Assembly (NCBI GenBank): GCA_964534765.1
Contig: CAZHRJ010000011.1
Location: forward strand, 1 to 36,685
Length of the DNA stretch: 36,685 nt
Direction of reading: 5' to 3'
Origin: CAZHRJ01 sp964534765
Lineage (GTDB): Bacteria > Lindowbacteria > 2-12-FULL-62-27
Each line of letters begins with the position of its first letter. The stretch's first letter is position 1. The notes under the pieces were generated by a model. It did not search any database. It was not told where the DNA came from and worked only from the letters and a program-made list of their open reading frames with translations. This document shows, piece by piece, positions 7,763 to 15,571 of this stretch. The position numbers were made by a program, and so were the translations under genes.

Positions 7763-8890
7763 TCACACACCTCCGCATGCCATGTCCCTCCTCGCGCCGG
7801 CACACCCTTCCCCATCGCTTTTGTCCCGCCCCGCAATACTGCCCGGGGGGACATACTGAAAAAGCGGGGACCCGCTGGATTTCGGAATGGATAGAGGAAA
7901 TCCGTAATGGGAATGGTCCTTTGAGTAAACTGTGGGTGGGTGAAAATCGGCTGATGGCGAGGAAGATATTGGAATAAACTTCCTCTCTAACTTTGATGCC
8001 TCCCGTGCTGACCGGGCCTCTCTATTCTGAATGCGCCCGGCGCCGCATACGGCCGAACCTGAGTTCGACTCGATCTGGAACGTGACCCGATGGGATTGGA
8101 CCATCGTCTGAACTTGGGTCTTTCGTTCTAGATCAAGACGTATGCGGCGAAACCATTCGGAGTCTGCCGATCCGGAGGCTGGTCCGGCAGATCCGTCTGA
8201 CAGTATCGGAGTCAAGCGTCCGTCCCCTGTGCGGGAACAGTTGCGCCGGCCTCGTTGACCGCCTGTCGCTCCGTGTGTTCTCTCCTGCTTCCGCCAGGTC
8301 CCGGAAACCGCGTGAGCGGCCCCGATTCCTTTCGGAAGCTCTGAGATGAGATCACATGGCCCTGTCGCTTCTCCTATATCAAGCGAGGGGACATCGTGTT
8401 CAACATCCCGCGCCGGAAAGATCACGGCTAAATTGTAGTCACCGTCCACAGCCCTGTCGGACTGGGGAAAGGTCTTCCTTCTGCAGGCCGGAACGTCGAT
8501 TGTTCCGTCCAAAGAGACTCCGAGCCTGGAACTTTGGCGATAGACTCCGGACGTTGGTCCTCCGGCGCCTACACGATCCACCAAAGCTGGAGTTCCTGTG
8601 CCAAACGTGCCGGGTGGCTTTTCATACACCCCGGGCGCTCGGTCTACAAGAATCTCCCGATCCAGCTCTCCCGGCGTCCAATGCTTCAACGCCGTTCGAT
8701 TCGGTTGTCTACTCCAGACCTCCCAACCATTCTTTGTGGTACTGACCTCTCGTTCCGTATCACCGACTCCCCGCCCGGCTCCTTCAGCCCATTTCCACGA
8801 AACGGGTGGAACCCCGACGAAGAAATTACTCGGATAAAACCTGCGTCCTTTCCCCAACCAACAGGCCTGGCCGGCCCTTGTGGGGCACAT
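7763..8890 (-). CDS. Long open frame of doubtful coding status
   Basis: A 375-codon frame is open from an ATG at 8890. This is longer than chance would readily give at this GC content, and first codon positions are mildly purine-rich. Against coding: no ribosome-binding site precedes the ATG, third-position GC in the first 60 codons is about 58 percent (clearly lower than in the neighbours), there is no signal peptide or recognisable domain, and the frame runs through both the 109-bp palindrome and the conserved RNA-like motif. I list it as a weak hypothetical. It may be a shadow of structured DNA. Confidence 0.18.
   Translation of the reverse strand: MCPTRAGQACWLGKGRRFYPSNFFVGVPPVSWKWAEGAGRGVGDTEREVSTTKNGWEVWSRQPNRTALKHWTPGELDREILVDRAPGVYEKPPGTFGTGTPALVDRVGAGGPTSGVYRQSSRLGVSLDGTIDVPACRRKTFPQSDRAVDGDYNLAVIFPARDVEHDVPSLDIGEATGPCDLISELPKGIGAAHAVSGTWRKQERTHGATGGQRGRRNCSRTGDGRLTPILSDGSAGPASGSADSEWFRRIRLDLERKTQVQTMVQSHRVTFQIESNSGSAVCGAGRIQNREARSAREASKLERKFIPISSSPSADFHPPTVYSKDHSHYGFPLSIPKSSGSPLFQYVPPGSIAGRDKSDGEGCAGARRDMACGGV
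8041..8149. repeat. 109-bp imperfect inverted repeat
   Basis: The outer arms CGCCGCATAC (8041-8050) and GTATGCGGCG (8140-8149) are perfect complements. Inside, GATCTGGAACG (8072-8082) pairs with CGTTCTAGATC (8124-8134) through one G-T, GACCC (8084-8088) pairs with GGGTC (8116-8120), and GATGG (8089-8093) pairs with CCATC (8101-8105). A small GAGT-TCG-ACTC hairpin sits in one shoulder (8061-8071). The G-T would be a G-U wobble only in a plus-strand transcript. It could be a miniature inverted-repeat element, a recombination site or a structured RNA. I see no clear target-site duplication. Confidence 0.6.
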
Positions 8891-8951
8891 GGCCTGTCGC
8901 CTGAGACTAGACGAGTGTGGTTAGGCTCTACGCCTGTTCGATACCGTCTCC
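8866..8951 (-). ncRNA. Candidate structured RNA motif, copy B
   Basis: Read on the minus strand, this has the same five blocks in the same order as copy A at 194-278: GGAGACG, GGCGTAGAGCC, AACCACAC, GGCGACAGG and GGGCCGGCCAGG, with different spacers. It begins 11 bases after the stop codon of the 562-residue protein gene and lies on the same strand, so it would be in the 3' untranslated region or in a read-through transcript. TCGTC can pair with GGCGA, compatible with TCGCC/GGCGA in copy A. No known family was recognised. Confidence 0.4.
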
Positions 8952-8962
8952 TCCAGTTGGAA

Positions 8963-10651
8963 TTAGCGAATGACCACGGCAAAGTTGATCTTGCCGATGT
9001 CTCCGCTGTCGCTGGATCGGTGCTGACTGATGAACCAAGAGTCGACCGTCTGGATCGGATCGAGCGCTGCCCCATAGGACGGGTAATTGGGCTCGTCGAT
9101 CTGGTCCCTCTGCAGGGATGTCCAGTATGCCGGCCCGTAACCCGAGTTATTGCCGTTAAACCGGATGCGGATAGCGGCAATGGAGTCGGCGATCGAGTCG
9201 TGATCGACGGCGGGCAACGAAGCGGCCTCGGCGTTCCACGTGTTCAAGTTCGTGCCGCGTAACCCGAATTCAAGGATCGTAGCGCCTGAATCCCAGGTCT
9301 TATTGGCATCGAGACCGTAACCACCTGCCCATCGAGTATGGACAAACCGGGTGTCCACGCCGGAGACGTTGCTGTCCGCCGCGAACGTGTCAACACCATT
9401 GAAGTACTCTCCGAGGTACAGGTCGACAGCCGAGTCGAGTACGTCGATGATCTCGATCGTATCCGCTCGTCTGTTGCCGTCGTTGTCGTAGACGATGGTG
9501 TAGACAATCGTCGCTCCGGGAACCGTGTCATGCGCGCGGGTTCCATCTGAGCCTGCCCCGGCCGCCTGCTGGTAGGTGAGCGGCGTCCAAATGGAGTCTC
9601 GCTTGGCCACGCGAACAATAGCCGTCGCCACCAAGACCCACATGGACACGGAGTCTTCGGAACCGCCAACACCATATTTGGTGTCGTTGTCTCCGTAATA
9701 TCCGGTGTCGTCGAATATCCTGACCTTGCGCTGTCCCACAATATTCGGACCGCTGTCGGGGTACATGACGATCGTGATGGACAGCGAGTCGCGGGCGTTG
9801 GCTCGGCCGTCAATGGAGTGAATCCGCAGCCACATGAACGTGTCCGCGTCCTCCGCGAGTCGAAGTGAGACGCCGCTGGTGACCGGCACTGTCCCCTGGT
9901 ACGGGGTTGCGCCGTTGCCTGTGATCTCACCCAAGGTCGCGGGAATGTTGCTGTCACCCATGACCGACGTCAGAAACTTGGCAACAACGGCGTCCTGCTT
10001 CTCCACGTAGCCGGACCCAAACCGGTTCACGCGAAAATCGGTATCCGGCATGTGGAGCAGAAAGCTCATCGTACAGGCGTAGTTGCTGGTGTTGGTAACC
10101 CTCATTCGGACATTACCCGTGTCGATCAGCTCGATGACCACGCTGACGACGTTGTCCAGGTGAGGAAAGGTCTCGCCGGTGGACGGCGGGAGGGGGTGAG
10201 GAAATGTCTCACCGGAAAATCCCGTGTACCAGCCGCGGAATCCTTCGACCGCCGAGTCGGGCCTGGACGGATCCCCGAAAGATCGGGCATCGCTGTCGGC
10301 GTCGTCGACAAAGTCGATTCGAATTTCAGCCGTGGGCACGCCAACCACCGTGTCGGACACATACCGTGTATCCTGAGTGTTCGACACAAAGGCGCTGGTT
10401 CGTGTCCCGTTGCTCTTGGTATATCCCACGAACAATTTGCCGGGCGTCAAGCTGTCGGTTGAGAGATGACCAACGGCGATACCGTTGATCACTCCGGAAT
10501 CCAAATCCGTGCTGGCGCCGTTGTTGAGCGGATAGGTGTCTCCCTGGCGGTCGGTTCCGGCAGGCACGGCCATTGCAGGCAGCGCAGTCAGACCCGACAT
10601 AATTCCCAGAGTCAGTGCGATAAACAAAACCCATTTGGAAAACGATTTCAT
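8963..10651 (-). CDS. Secreted DUF11-like protein, 562 residues
   Basis: A clear signal peptide (MKSFSKW, then VLFIALTLGIMSGLTAL, cleavage after AMA near residue 28) follows an AGGAGG ribosome-binding site. The mature protein carries a DUF11-like module in its C-terminal half (VRVAKRD, IVYTIVYDNDGNRRADTIEI) related to the two downstream paralogues and ends in the same style (NFAVVIR, stop). It has no sorting-type C-terminal domain. A short in-frame duplication in the N-terminal half (GETFPH occurring twice, 12 residues apart) is visible at about 10158-10213. It is probably an envelope or extracellular structural protein. Function is not established. Confidence 0.75.
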   Translation of the reverse strand: MKSFSKWVLFIALTLGIMSGLTALPAMAVPAGTDRQGDTYPLNNGASTDLDSGVINGIAVGHLSTDSLTPGKLFVGYTKSNGTRTSAFVSNTQDTRYVSDTVVGVPTAEIRIDFVDDADSDARSFGDPSRPDSAVEGFRGWYTGFSGETFPHPLPPSTGETFPHLDNVVSVVIELIDTGNVRMRVTNTSNYACTMSFLLHMPDTDFRVNRFGSGYVEKQDAVVAKFLTSVMGDSNIPATLGEITGNGATPYQGTVPVTSGVSLRLAEDADTFMWLRIHSIDGRANARDSLSITIVMYPDSGPNIVGQRKVRIFDDTGYYGDNDTKYGVGGSEDSVSMWVLVATAIVRVAKRDSIWTPLTYQQAAGAGSDGTRAHDTVPGATIVYTIVYDNDGNRRADTIEIIDVLDSAVDLYLGEYFNGVDTFAADSNVSGVDTRFVHTRWAGGYGLDANKTWDSGATILEFGLRGTNLNTWNAEAASLPAVDHDSIADSIAAIRIRFNGNNSGYGPAYWTSLQRDQIDEPNYPSYGAALDPIQTVDSWFISQHRSSDSGDIGKINFAVVIR

Positions 10652-10685
10652 GCTTCCTAAACCTCCTGTAAAAGATAGTGTTGGG

Positions 10686-10752
10686 TTTCGCCTGTCAGGG
10701 CGAAAATCGCCCCGGCGAGTCTTGATCTATACGTCATGCCCTCTTGGAGGGC
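10686..10752 (-). promoter_or_regulatory. Leader with mutually exclusive hairpins
   Basis: Upstream of the 562-residue protein gene, two hairpins share sequence and cannot form together: GGGCGA/TCGCCC (10698-10712, three-base loop) and TTTCGCC/GGCGAAA (10686-10692 with 10699-10705). A separate hairpin GCCCTC/GAGGGC (10738-10752) lies further 5' on the minus strand. A switch between alternative stems about 35-60 bases before the start codon is the layout of an attenuator or riboswitch-like control. No ligand class was recognised. Confidence 0.35.
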
Positions 10753-10814
10753 CGATAGCGGGAAACGTGAGTACGTAACAGGAAGGATGATGTCGTGCGT
10801 CAGGCGCCTCGGAT

Positions 10815-12362
10815 TCAAGGCTGCCATTCCTCGCGCGCTATTTTTTGAATTTCCGGATACTCCCCGCCCGGGAAGACCATGAGCTCGGCCAGGTCGACAT
10901 TGACCCAATCCCGGTGCTTGACGTAATGGTCCACGCCTTTCGGAATAAACAGCTTGACATACCGCGCGGAATACTGGGCGTAAAACTGCCCGCCGTGGAT
11001 GAGCAGGGGGTCGCCGCCGCCGGATCGCATTTCCTGGCCGCCCACTCGCCGGTCCGGGGTCAGGGCGAAGGCTTTTTTCCAGTCTTTCTTGTCAACCGAC
11101 AGCCAGATCTCATAGTAGTTCGGGTAGGCCAGTTTCCGCCAGCCGATGGAATGCGACTCGAGCGTATAGACTTTTCCCAGGTCGATCACCGCGTACTGGT
11201 CCGCCTGTTTGACGTTACCGGAGTGGGCCATGCCGGTGAAATAATCATTTTTCCCGTCGGTGATTCGCTGGAGGACCGTATCGCCCTGATTGTGTCCGCC
11301 TCCCTGCCAGCCGGGTTCGCGAAGCTGGCTAAATGTTCCCTCGATCACTCGCTTGCCTCTCGCGATGTTGAGAACCGATGTGGTAATTTGCTGTTTGGGC
11401 AGCGTGATGGTCAGGCCGCGGAAATCGGTGATATGCGCCATATAGGAATAGAGACGGTTTGGCCAGAGATTCTTGAATTCGAAAATGTGGTTCGTCTCAA
11501 ACTCGGGCTTGCTCATGATCTGATTCATCATCATTCCCTCGCCAAAATAGAAGATGCAGTGCGCGGGGATGTTTGTCTGAACGACCAGTGAAATCGCCAG
11601 AGGATTGACGTAGGCCACACCCGATTTCACAACCTTCAGCGGCGGGATGCCCTTCAGTCGGAACTGGATAAAAGTGGTGTCCTCCATGGCGAACACATCG
11701 CCGCTGATCGAGATGGCCTTGATCCGGATGAAATAGTCCTGTCCCTCGATGAGGCCTGTGACCGGAACTTTGTAGGTGGTCAGGTACGACGTGAACTCCG
11801 TGAAATTGGTTTGCGCGTCTTGCCGGGCTTCAAGCCCGTAGGTTACGGACAATTTGAAGGGTTTGGGAAATACCACGTGGAGGGTAACGGACGTTGTTTC
11901 GATGTCGGTTACTCCGAATGTGTCCGGGATAAACGCCTCATCGCCAACAGCCTCACTCTGCAGTTCGATTTCCGCGATTTTGAAAATGTCCCCGTCCTTG
12001 GCTGGCATCCGGATTTTAAGATAAAGGGCCTTTTCTCCCAGTTCGTAGGCGCGCCATCCGACGGCGTCGGAGCTCATGTCGACGTTGTGCCGCGCCGGCG
12101 CCTTGCCTTCGAATCGGACAGTGATTTTGCGAAGCAGGGAATTGCTGGAAATGCGGACGATGAGGAAGTATTCACCACGGTAGGGGGTGCCGGTGGCCTC
12201 GGCAAAGGTGGTTGGGTCGCCGTCCACTGCATTTTTGGGGTCTTTGAACGTGCCGTAAGCATCCAAGAATGCCAGCTCACCGGCAACGGCCCGGGCCGGC
12301 GCGGACAGCATCAAGATTCCAGCAAACAATGTGATCATCCCTGCGGCAAACAGCTTGATCAT
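10815..12362 (-). CDS. Secreted discoidin-like / fibronectin-III-like protein
   Basis: A signal peptide (hydrophobic AAGMITLFAGILML, cleavage near residue 25) is followed by an F5/8 type C-like beta domain (about 30-145), a fibronectin type III-like segment around 150-245, a second beta segment, and a C-terminal F5/8 type C-like domain (about 340-505; NIARGKRV, ITDGKNDYFTG, VIDLGKVYTLESHSIGWR). Such domains usually bind carbohydrate or surfaces. The ATG at 12362 is preferred to the GTG two codons earlier because AGGAG then sits eight bases upstream. It is the first gene of the minus-strand secreted block. The substrate cannot be told. Confidence 0.72.
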   Translation of the reverse strand: MIKLFAAGMITLFAGILMLSAPARAVAGELAFLDAYGTFKDPKNAVDGDPTTFAEATGTPYRGEYFLIVRISSNSLLRKITVRFEGKAPARHNVDMSSDAVGWRAYELGEKALYLKIRMPAKDGDIFKIAEIELQSEAVGDEAFIPDTFGVTDIETTSVTLHVVFPKPFKLSVTYGLEARQDAQTNFTEFTSYLTTYKVPVTGLIEGQDYFIRIKAISISGDVFAMEDTTFIQFRLKGIPPLKVVKSGVAYVNPLAISLVVQTNIPAHCIFYFGEGMMMNQIMSKPEFETNHIFEFKNLWPNRLYSYMAHITDFRGLTITLPKQQITTSVLNIARGKRVIEGTFSQLREPGWQGGGHNQGDTVLQRITDGKNDYFTGMAHSGNVKQADQYAVIDLGKVYTLESHSIGWRKLAYPNYYEIWLSVDKKDWKKAFALTPDRRVGGQEMRSGGGDPLLIHGGQFYAQYSARYVKLFIPKGVDHYVKHRDWVNVDLAELMVFPGGEYPEIQKIAREEWQP

Positions 12363-12561
12363 TTTCACCTCTCCTGTTATCCATGACTCTCAAAATTAGT
12401 GCGGCTCTATCGAATTCAAACTGTTATAGTTAATAGGGCTAGCAAATTTTGTGCCTTATACCCCACTGCCAGCCCTAATTCTTATGTAATCGCTTGTATT
12501 TCAACCAGATTCTGGTGGCTATTTTTGACTCCTCCCTTGGTTGGTTGTCGGTGTTCTCAGT

Positions 12562-12724
12562 AAAAATGCCCCAGCGTATGCTAAAATGACCCATTCCATT
12601 AGCAAGAATTTCGGCAAGTTGACCAAGGAACCTTTAACCTGTTGTGGGGAATTTATGTTTAACTGACCCAAAGCGATGGGTTATTTTTGGAGCTGTGGAT
12701 GGGTGGCGTGCTAAAATGTCCCAT
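12562..12724 (-). mobile_element. Remnant ends of an IS21-like element (repeats only)
   Basis: Related units read on the minus strand as TGGGNCATTTTAGCA occur at 12711-12724, 12581-12594 and, more diverged, at 12661-12672 and 12562-12574. One opposite copy (TGGGTTATTTTT) lies at 12677-12688. Multiple short terminal repeats of this type are characteristic of IS21-family ends. No istA or istB coding sequence lies between them, so at most this is a decayed or internally deleted remnant. The assignment rests on motif resemblance only. Confidence 0.35.
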
Positions 12725-12776
12725 AGCCGAAGTACCCGGTCGCAACTTTTTGTGTATGGGCGGCTCTTTGACTTTT

Positions 12777-12808
12777 CTAAACTAAGGAAGGTCTGTGCCG
12801 GCGATTGC
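12777..12808 (-). repeat. 33-bp dispersed repeat, diverged copy
   Basis: Read on the minus strand this begins GCAATCGCCGG and continues ACAGACC-TCC, matching the perfect repeats at 24524-24556 and 24581-24613 at about 26 of 33 positions. It lies in the gap downstream of priA. The presence of the same unit at three or four distant sites marks it as a dispersed intergenic repeat family. Confidence 0.55.
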
Positions 12809-12915
12809 CCGGGATGGTAACGGCTCGCCGGCCGATGCTATGGGTGGTCTGGCAGGTGGATCGTCACCATACCTGAGCAGACGCTCACGGACAGGATCTC
12901 TATGACAGATGGAAT

Positions 12916-12955
12916 GGTCTGCGTCTGTCTGTGTTGGTCTGCGTTGGTCTGTGGC
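12916..12955. repeat. GGTCTG/GTCTGT short repeat array
   Basis: GGTCTGCGT and GGTCTGTG words repeat three times in 40 bases, interleaved with CTGTCTGTG. On the minus strand this reads as CAGACCAACGCAGAC-type repeats, immediately 3' of priA. Similar low-complexity CAGAC or GCAGAG runs are often found after genes in environmental genomes. No function can be assigned. Confidence 0.45.
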
Positions 12956-12976
12956 CCTTTTCTTCTGCTATACGTC

Positions 12977-15571
12977 CTAAAGAATGGATATCGGATCGGG
13001 TTCCAGAGTCACTCTCATTTCCGGTGTGGTGAGGTTTGCGCGTCCATTTTTTGGAATGATTTCCCCCAGGGTACTGCCCGGACGCAGTCGAATCAAGCTT
13101 TGAAATCGGTAGCATCCTTTGATCTTGGCCATTGGCGCAATCTGTGGCGCCGTCAGGTGGATCAGAGGGCTGTCCGGAAGTTTAGCCGGATCCAGACGTC
13201 CCCTGATGTCGTCGACCATCTGCCTGATGACTTGCAGCGCTTTCGGCGCGTTCGGGCTCAGGACCAGGAGGCGGGCGAGCCGGCAAAACGGCGGCCAGAT
13301 GGCTTCCTGTCTCATCTTCATTTCTTCCTCGTAAAAACGTCCCACTTCCCCGCTCAGACTGTGCCGGATGGCCGGCGATTCCGGGTGGAACGTCTGCACG
13401 ACCGCCGTCCCTTTCTGGTCGTGCCGGCCGGCACGGCCGATGAGTTGCGCGAGCAGTTGAAAAGTTTTTTCCCGGTTGCGATAGTCCGGCAGATTGAGCC
13501 CGACATCCGCCAGCAAAACAGCGGCCAGCGTGACGCGTGGAACATCCAGTCCTTTGGCGATCATCTGCGTGCCGATCAGGATGTCGATCTCGCCGGTACT
13601 CAATCCCTCAAGGATCGCAAAGGCCTGCCGGCGATCTTTTCGAATGACATCGCCGTCCACTCGCCCGATCCGGGCCGTCGGAAACCTTCTTCGACACGCA
13701 TCCTCGATCCGCTCAGTTCCGGCGCCCATGTATCCCAGGGGGGCATAGCCGCAGGTCGGGCACCGGGCCGGGGGACGACGGGAGGCGCCGCATCCGTGAC
13801 ACAGAAGCTCGCCGCCGGCCGCATGGTACGTCATTCCCATCAGGCAGTCCTCACAACGGGCGCAGAATCCGCATTCCGGGCAAACCACAAGGGGCGAAAA
13901 TCCCCGCCGATTCAGAAGAAGGATGACGGCCTCTTTTTCCACCAGCGTTTTTTCGATCAAATCCTGAAGAACCGGCGTGAGAAATGTGCTCCGGCAGAGC
14001 CTCTGGACGTCCGCGGCGCCCGAAGGCGCCTGTGACGGGTGCGGCGAAGAGGGTCGAGTCTGTTTCAAGTCAATCAGCCGCACGGTGGGGTTTTCGCGGC
14101 GTGTTGGAAATTCCGTAAGATTCAGTTGACGATAGACGCCTCCACCCGCCGCGGTTGCGAGATGGAGCTGCTCGACCGTGGGCGTGGCCGATCCGTAGAT
14201 CATCGGCACGCGGCTCAATCGACACCGCTCCTCCACAAGCACCCGGGCATCCAGAAAGGGCGATTCGCTCTGCTTGTATCCGGCGTCGTGGCATTCATCG
14301 ATGATGGCCAGTCCAAGGTCCGGCAGAGGCACAAAGGCCGCCGACCTCGGCCCCACCAGGAGCCTTGCCTCGCCACTGGCGCACCGCTGCCACTCGTCCC
14401 TCCGCTCGGCCCTGGTCTGACGGCTGTGGACGACGGCGAAGGGATCAGGAATTGTTTTTCGAATTCGATCAACGAGGGGTTTGGTGAGCGCGATCTCCGG
14501 CACCATGAGAAGAACCTGACGGCCCCTGGCGAGCGCGTGCCGGGCGGCGATTTCGTAAACAAGTGTTTTGCCGGATGCGGTGGGTCCGTAGAGAAGAAAG
14601 AAGTCCGGAGTTTGCGCCCTCATCGCGTCAAGGATGGCGGTGGCGGCCCGGCCCTGGCTTGGAGTCGGATGGACAACCGCAGCGGGATGCGCCGATATGC
14701 GCAGCGCCCGCGACTCCATGGGACTATGCCAGATTCTCCGCGTCTGTTCGGTCAATAGTTGTCGACGTACAAGATCCCGGATGATTCGTGTCGAAACACC
14801 GGTCAGACGGGCAACCTCCGATACTCCATACCGATACGGATGCTGCCCGAGAAACTCCAGCACCTCCCGATGTCGATTCTCGGGCTTAAGCGCATGCGGG
14901 CCGGTTGCGCCGGCGTCGGCCGCGCCGAGGCCGATCACGGTCTTTTGCGCGGGTCTCACATGCGCCACGCTGGTCGTAATCGCATAAAGTCCTGTCGCCC
15001 GCAGTTCCTTTAAGGCCGCGTAATATACAGGGGGGGGATATATCTTTGCCCAGTCCTTGAGACGCCCAATCTCGATCCGGCCGCCATCGCGATCCACCCA
15101 TTCCGCCAGTTGCCGGGCCGTTTCGGAAAGTGCAGGGGCCGCGCGGGGGGATTCCTGCCCGTTCCGTTCCAGACAACGGATTATCTTGGGGCATACGGGC
15201 GGGAGAAAAAGCGGGAGCAGATCCGAAAGAGAGGCCCCATAGATGTCCATGAGGCGCTCGCACAGCCGAATCGAATCAAGACCTATCGAAGCGCTCTTGA
15301 TCCGTTCCAATATCTCTTTCATGGAATCGGGGCGACAAACGACATCCTCTGGACGCAGACTGGCGCGGATGACCCAACCCATGACATCCCGACCGCCGAA
15401 TGGAACCAAAACCGCCTCCCCAGCAGACAACTCCCCGATATCTGGGGAATACCGATACACAAACAATTTTCGGCCAACGGGGGCCTGAACGCACACTTCA
15501 CAGATCCGCGGATTCTCGGCCGGGTCGGCCGGAGGCGGGAGAGTGCCGGGCAGTACGGCGTCGGTGCTCAC
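12977..15571 (-). CDS. priA: Primosomal protein N' (replication restart helicase PriA)
   Basis: PriA is a 3'-to-5' superfamily 2 helicase that recognises stalled forks and loads the replicative helicase. Visible motifs are Walker A GPTASGKT (about 329-336), the DEAH-type box DECH (about 425-428), GSATPT, and paired zinc-binding cysteines in CPECGFCARC (about 564-573) and CHGCG followed by CPTC (about 591-607). The C-terminal helicase motifs GTQMIAKGLDVPRV and QLIGRAGR are intact. At 864 residues it is longer than E. coli PriA (about 730), mostly before the helicase core. The GTG start is chosen because GTGA overlaps the stop codon of the upstream glycosylase gene by four bases, indicating coupled translation. 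Confidence 0.95.
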   Translation of the reverse strand: MSTDAVLPGTLPPPADPAENPRICEVCVQAPVGRKLFVYRYSPDIGELSAGEAVLVPFGGRDVMGWVIRASLRPEDVVCRPDSMKEILERIKSASIGLDSIRLCERLMDIYGASLSDLLPLFLPPVCPKIIRCLERNGQESPRAAPALSETARQLAEWVDRDGGRIEIGRLKDWAKIYPPPVYYAALKELRATGLYAITTSVAHVRPAQKTVIGLGAADAGATGPHALKPENRHREVLEFLGQHPYRYGVSEVARLTGVSTRIIRDLVRRQLLTEQTRRIWHSPMESRALRISAHPAAVVHPTPSQGRAATAILDAMRAQTPDFFLLYGPTASGKTLVYEIAARHALARGRQVLLMVPEIALTKPLVDRIRKTIPDPFAVVHSRQTRAERRDEWQRCASGEARLLVGPRSAAFVPLPDLGLAIIDECHDAGYKQSESPFLDARVLVEERCRLSRVPMIYGSATPTVEQLHLATAAGGGVYRQLNLTEFPTRRENPTVRLIDLKQTRPSSPHPSQAPSGAADVQRLCRSTFLTPVLQDLIEKTLVEKEAVILLLNRRGFSPLVVCPECGFCARCEDCLMGMTYHAAGGELLCHGCGASRRPPARCPTCGYAPLGYMGAGTERIEDACRRRFPTARIGRVDGDVIRKDRRQAFAILEGLSTGEIDILIGTQMIAKGLDVPRVTLAAVLLADVGLNLPDYRNREKTFQLLAQLIGRAGRHDQKGTAVVQTFHPESPAIRHSLSGEVGRFYEEEMKMRQEAIWPPFCRLARLLVLSPNAPKALQVIRQMVDDIRGRLDPAKLPDSPLIHLTAPQIAPMAKIKGCYRFQSLIRLRPGSTLGEIIPKNGRANLTTPEMRVTLEPDPISIL

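Larger units (their letters stand above)
7384..8962. other. 1.6-kb intergenic stretch rich in secondary structure
   Basis: This gap between two paralogous secreted-protein genes contains a run of tight hairpins (7403-7736), a 109-bp imperfect palindrome (8041-8149), a second copy of the 17-bp hairpin repeat (8089-8105) and copy B of the block-conserved motif (8866-8951). A 375-codon open frame crosses it on the minus strand, but its third-position composition looks unbiased. I find no tRNA, no recognisable rRNA segment and no known riboswitch. The stretch looks like a long structured leader, an independent non-coding RNA or a decayed element. Confidence 0.55.
12363..12976. other. 614-base gap with IS-like repeats and short repeats
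   Basis: No gene is visible. The stretch lies between the secreted block and priA. It holds several TGGGNCATTTT-type repeats (12562-12724), one copy of the 33-bp dispersed repeat (12777-12808) and a GGTCTG-rich array (12916-12955) just past the priA stop codon. The promoter for the secreted gene at 12362 should lie near 12380-12480, which is AT-richer, but I cannot pick a convincing -35/-10 pair. Confidence 0.5.

Noticed and set aside
8534..9262. 242-codon plus-strand open frame
   Set aside because: Most of its right half is the antisense of the well-supported 562-residue secreted protein, and no domain or ribosome-binding site is present.
12902..14035. 377-codon plus-strand open frame opposite priA
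   Set aside because: It is antisense to conserved PriA helicase motifs and its translation is low in recognisable features; a shadow of high-GC coding sequence.
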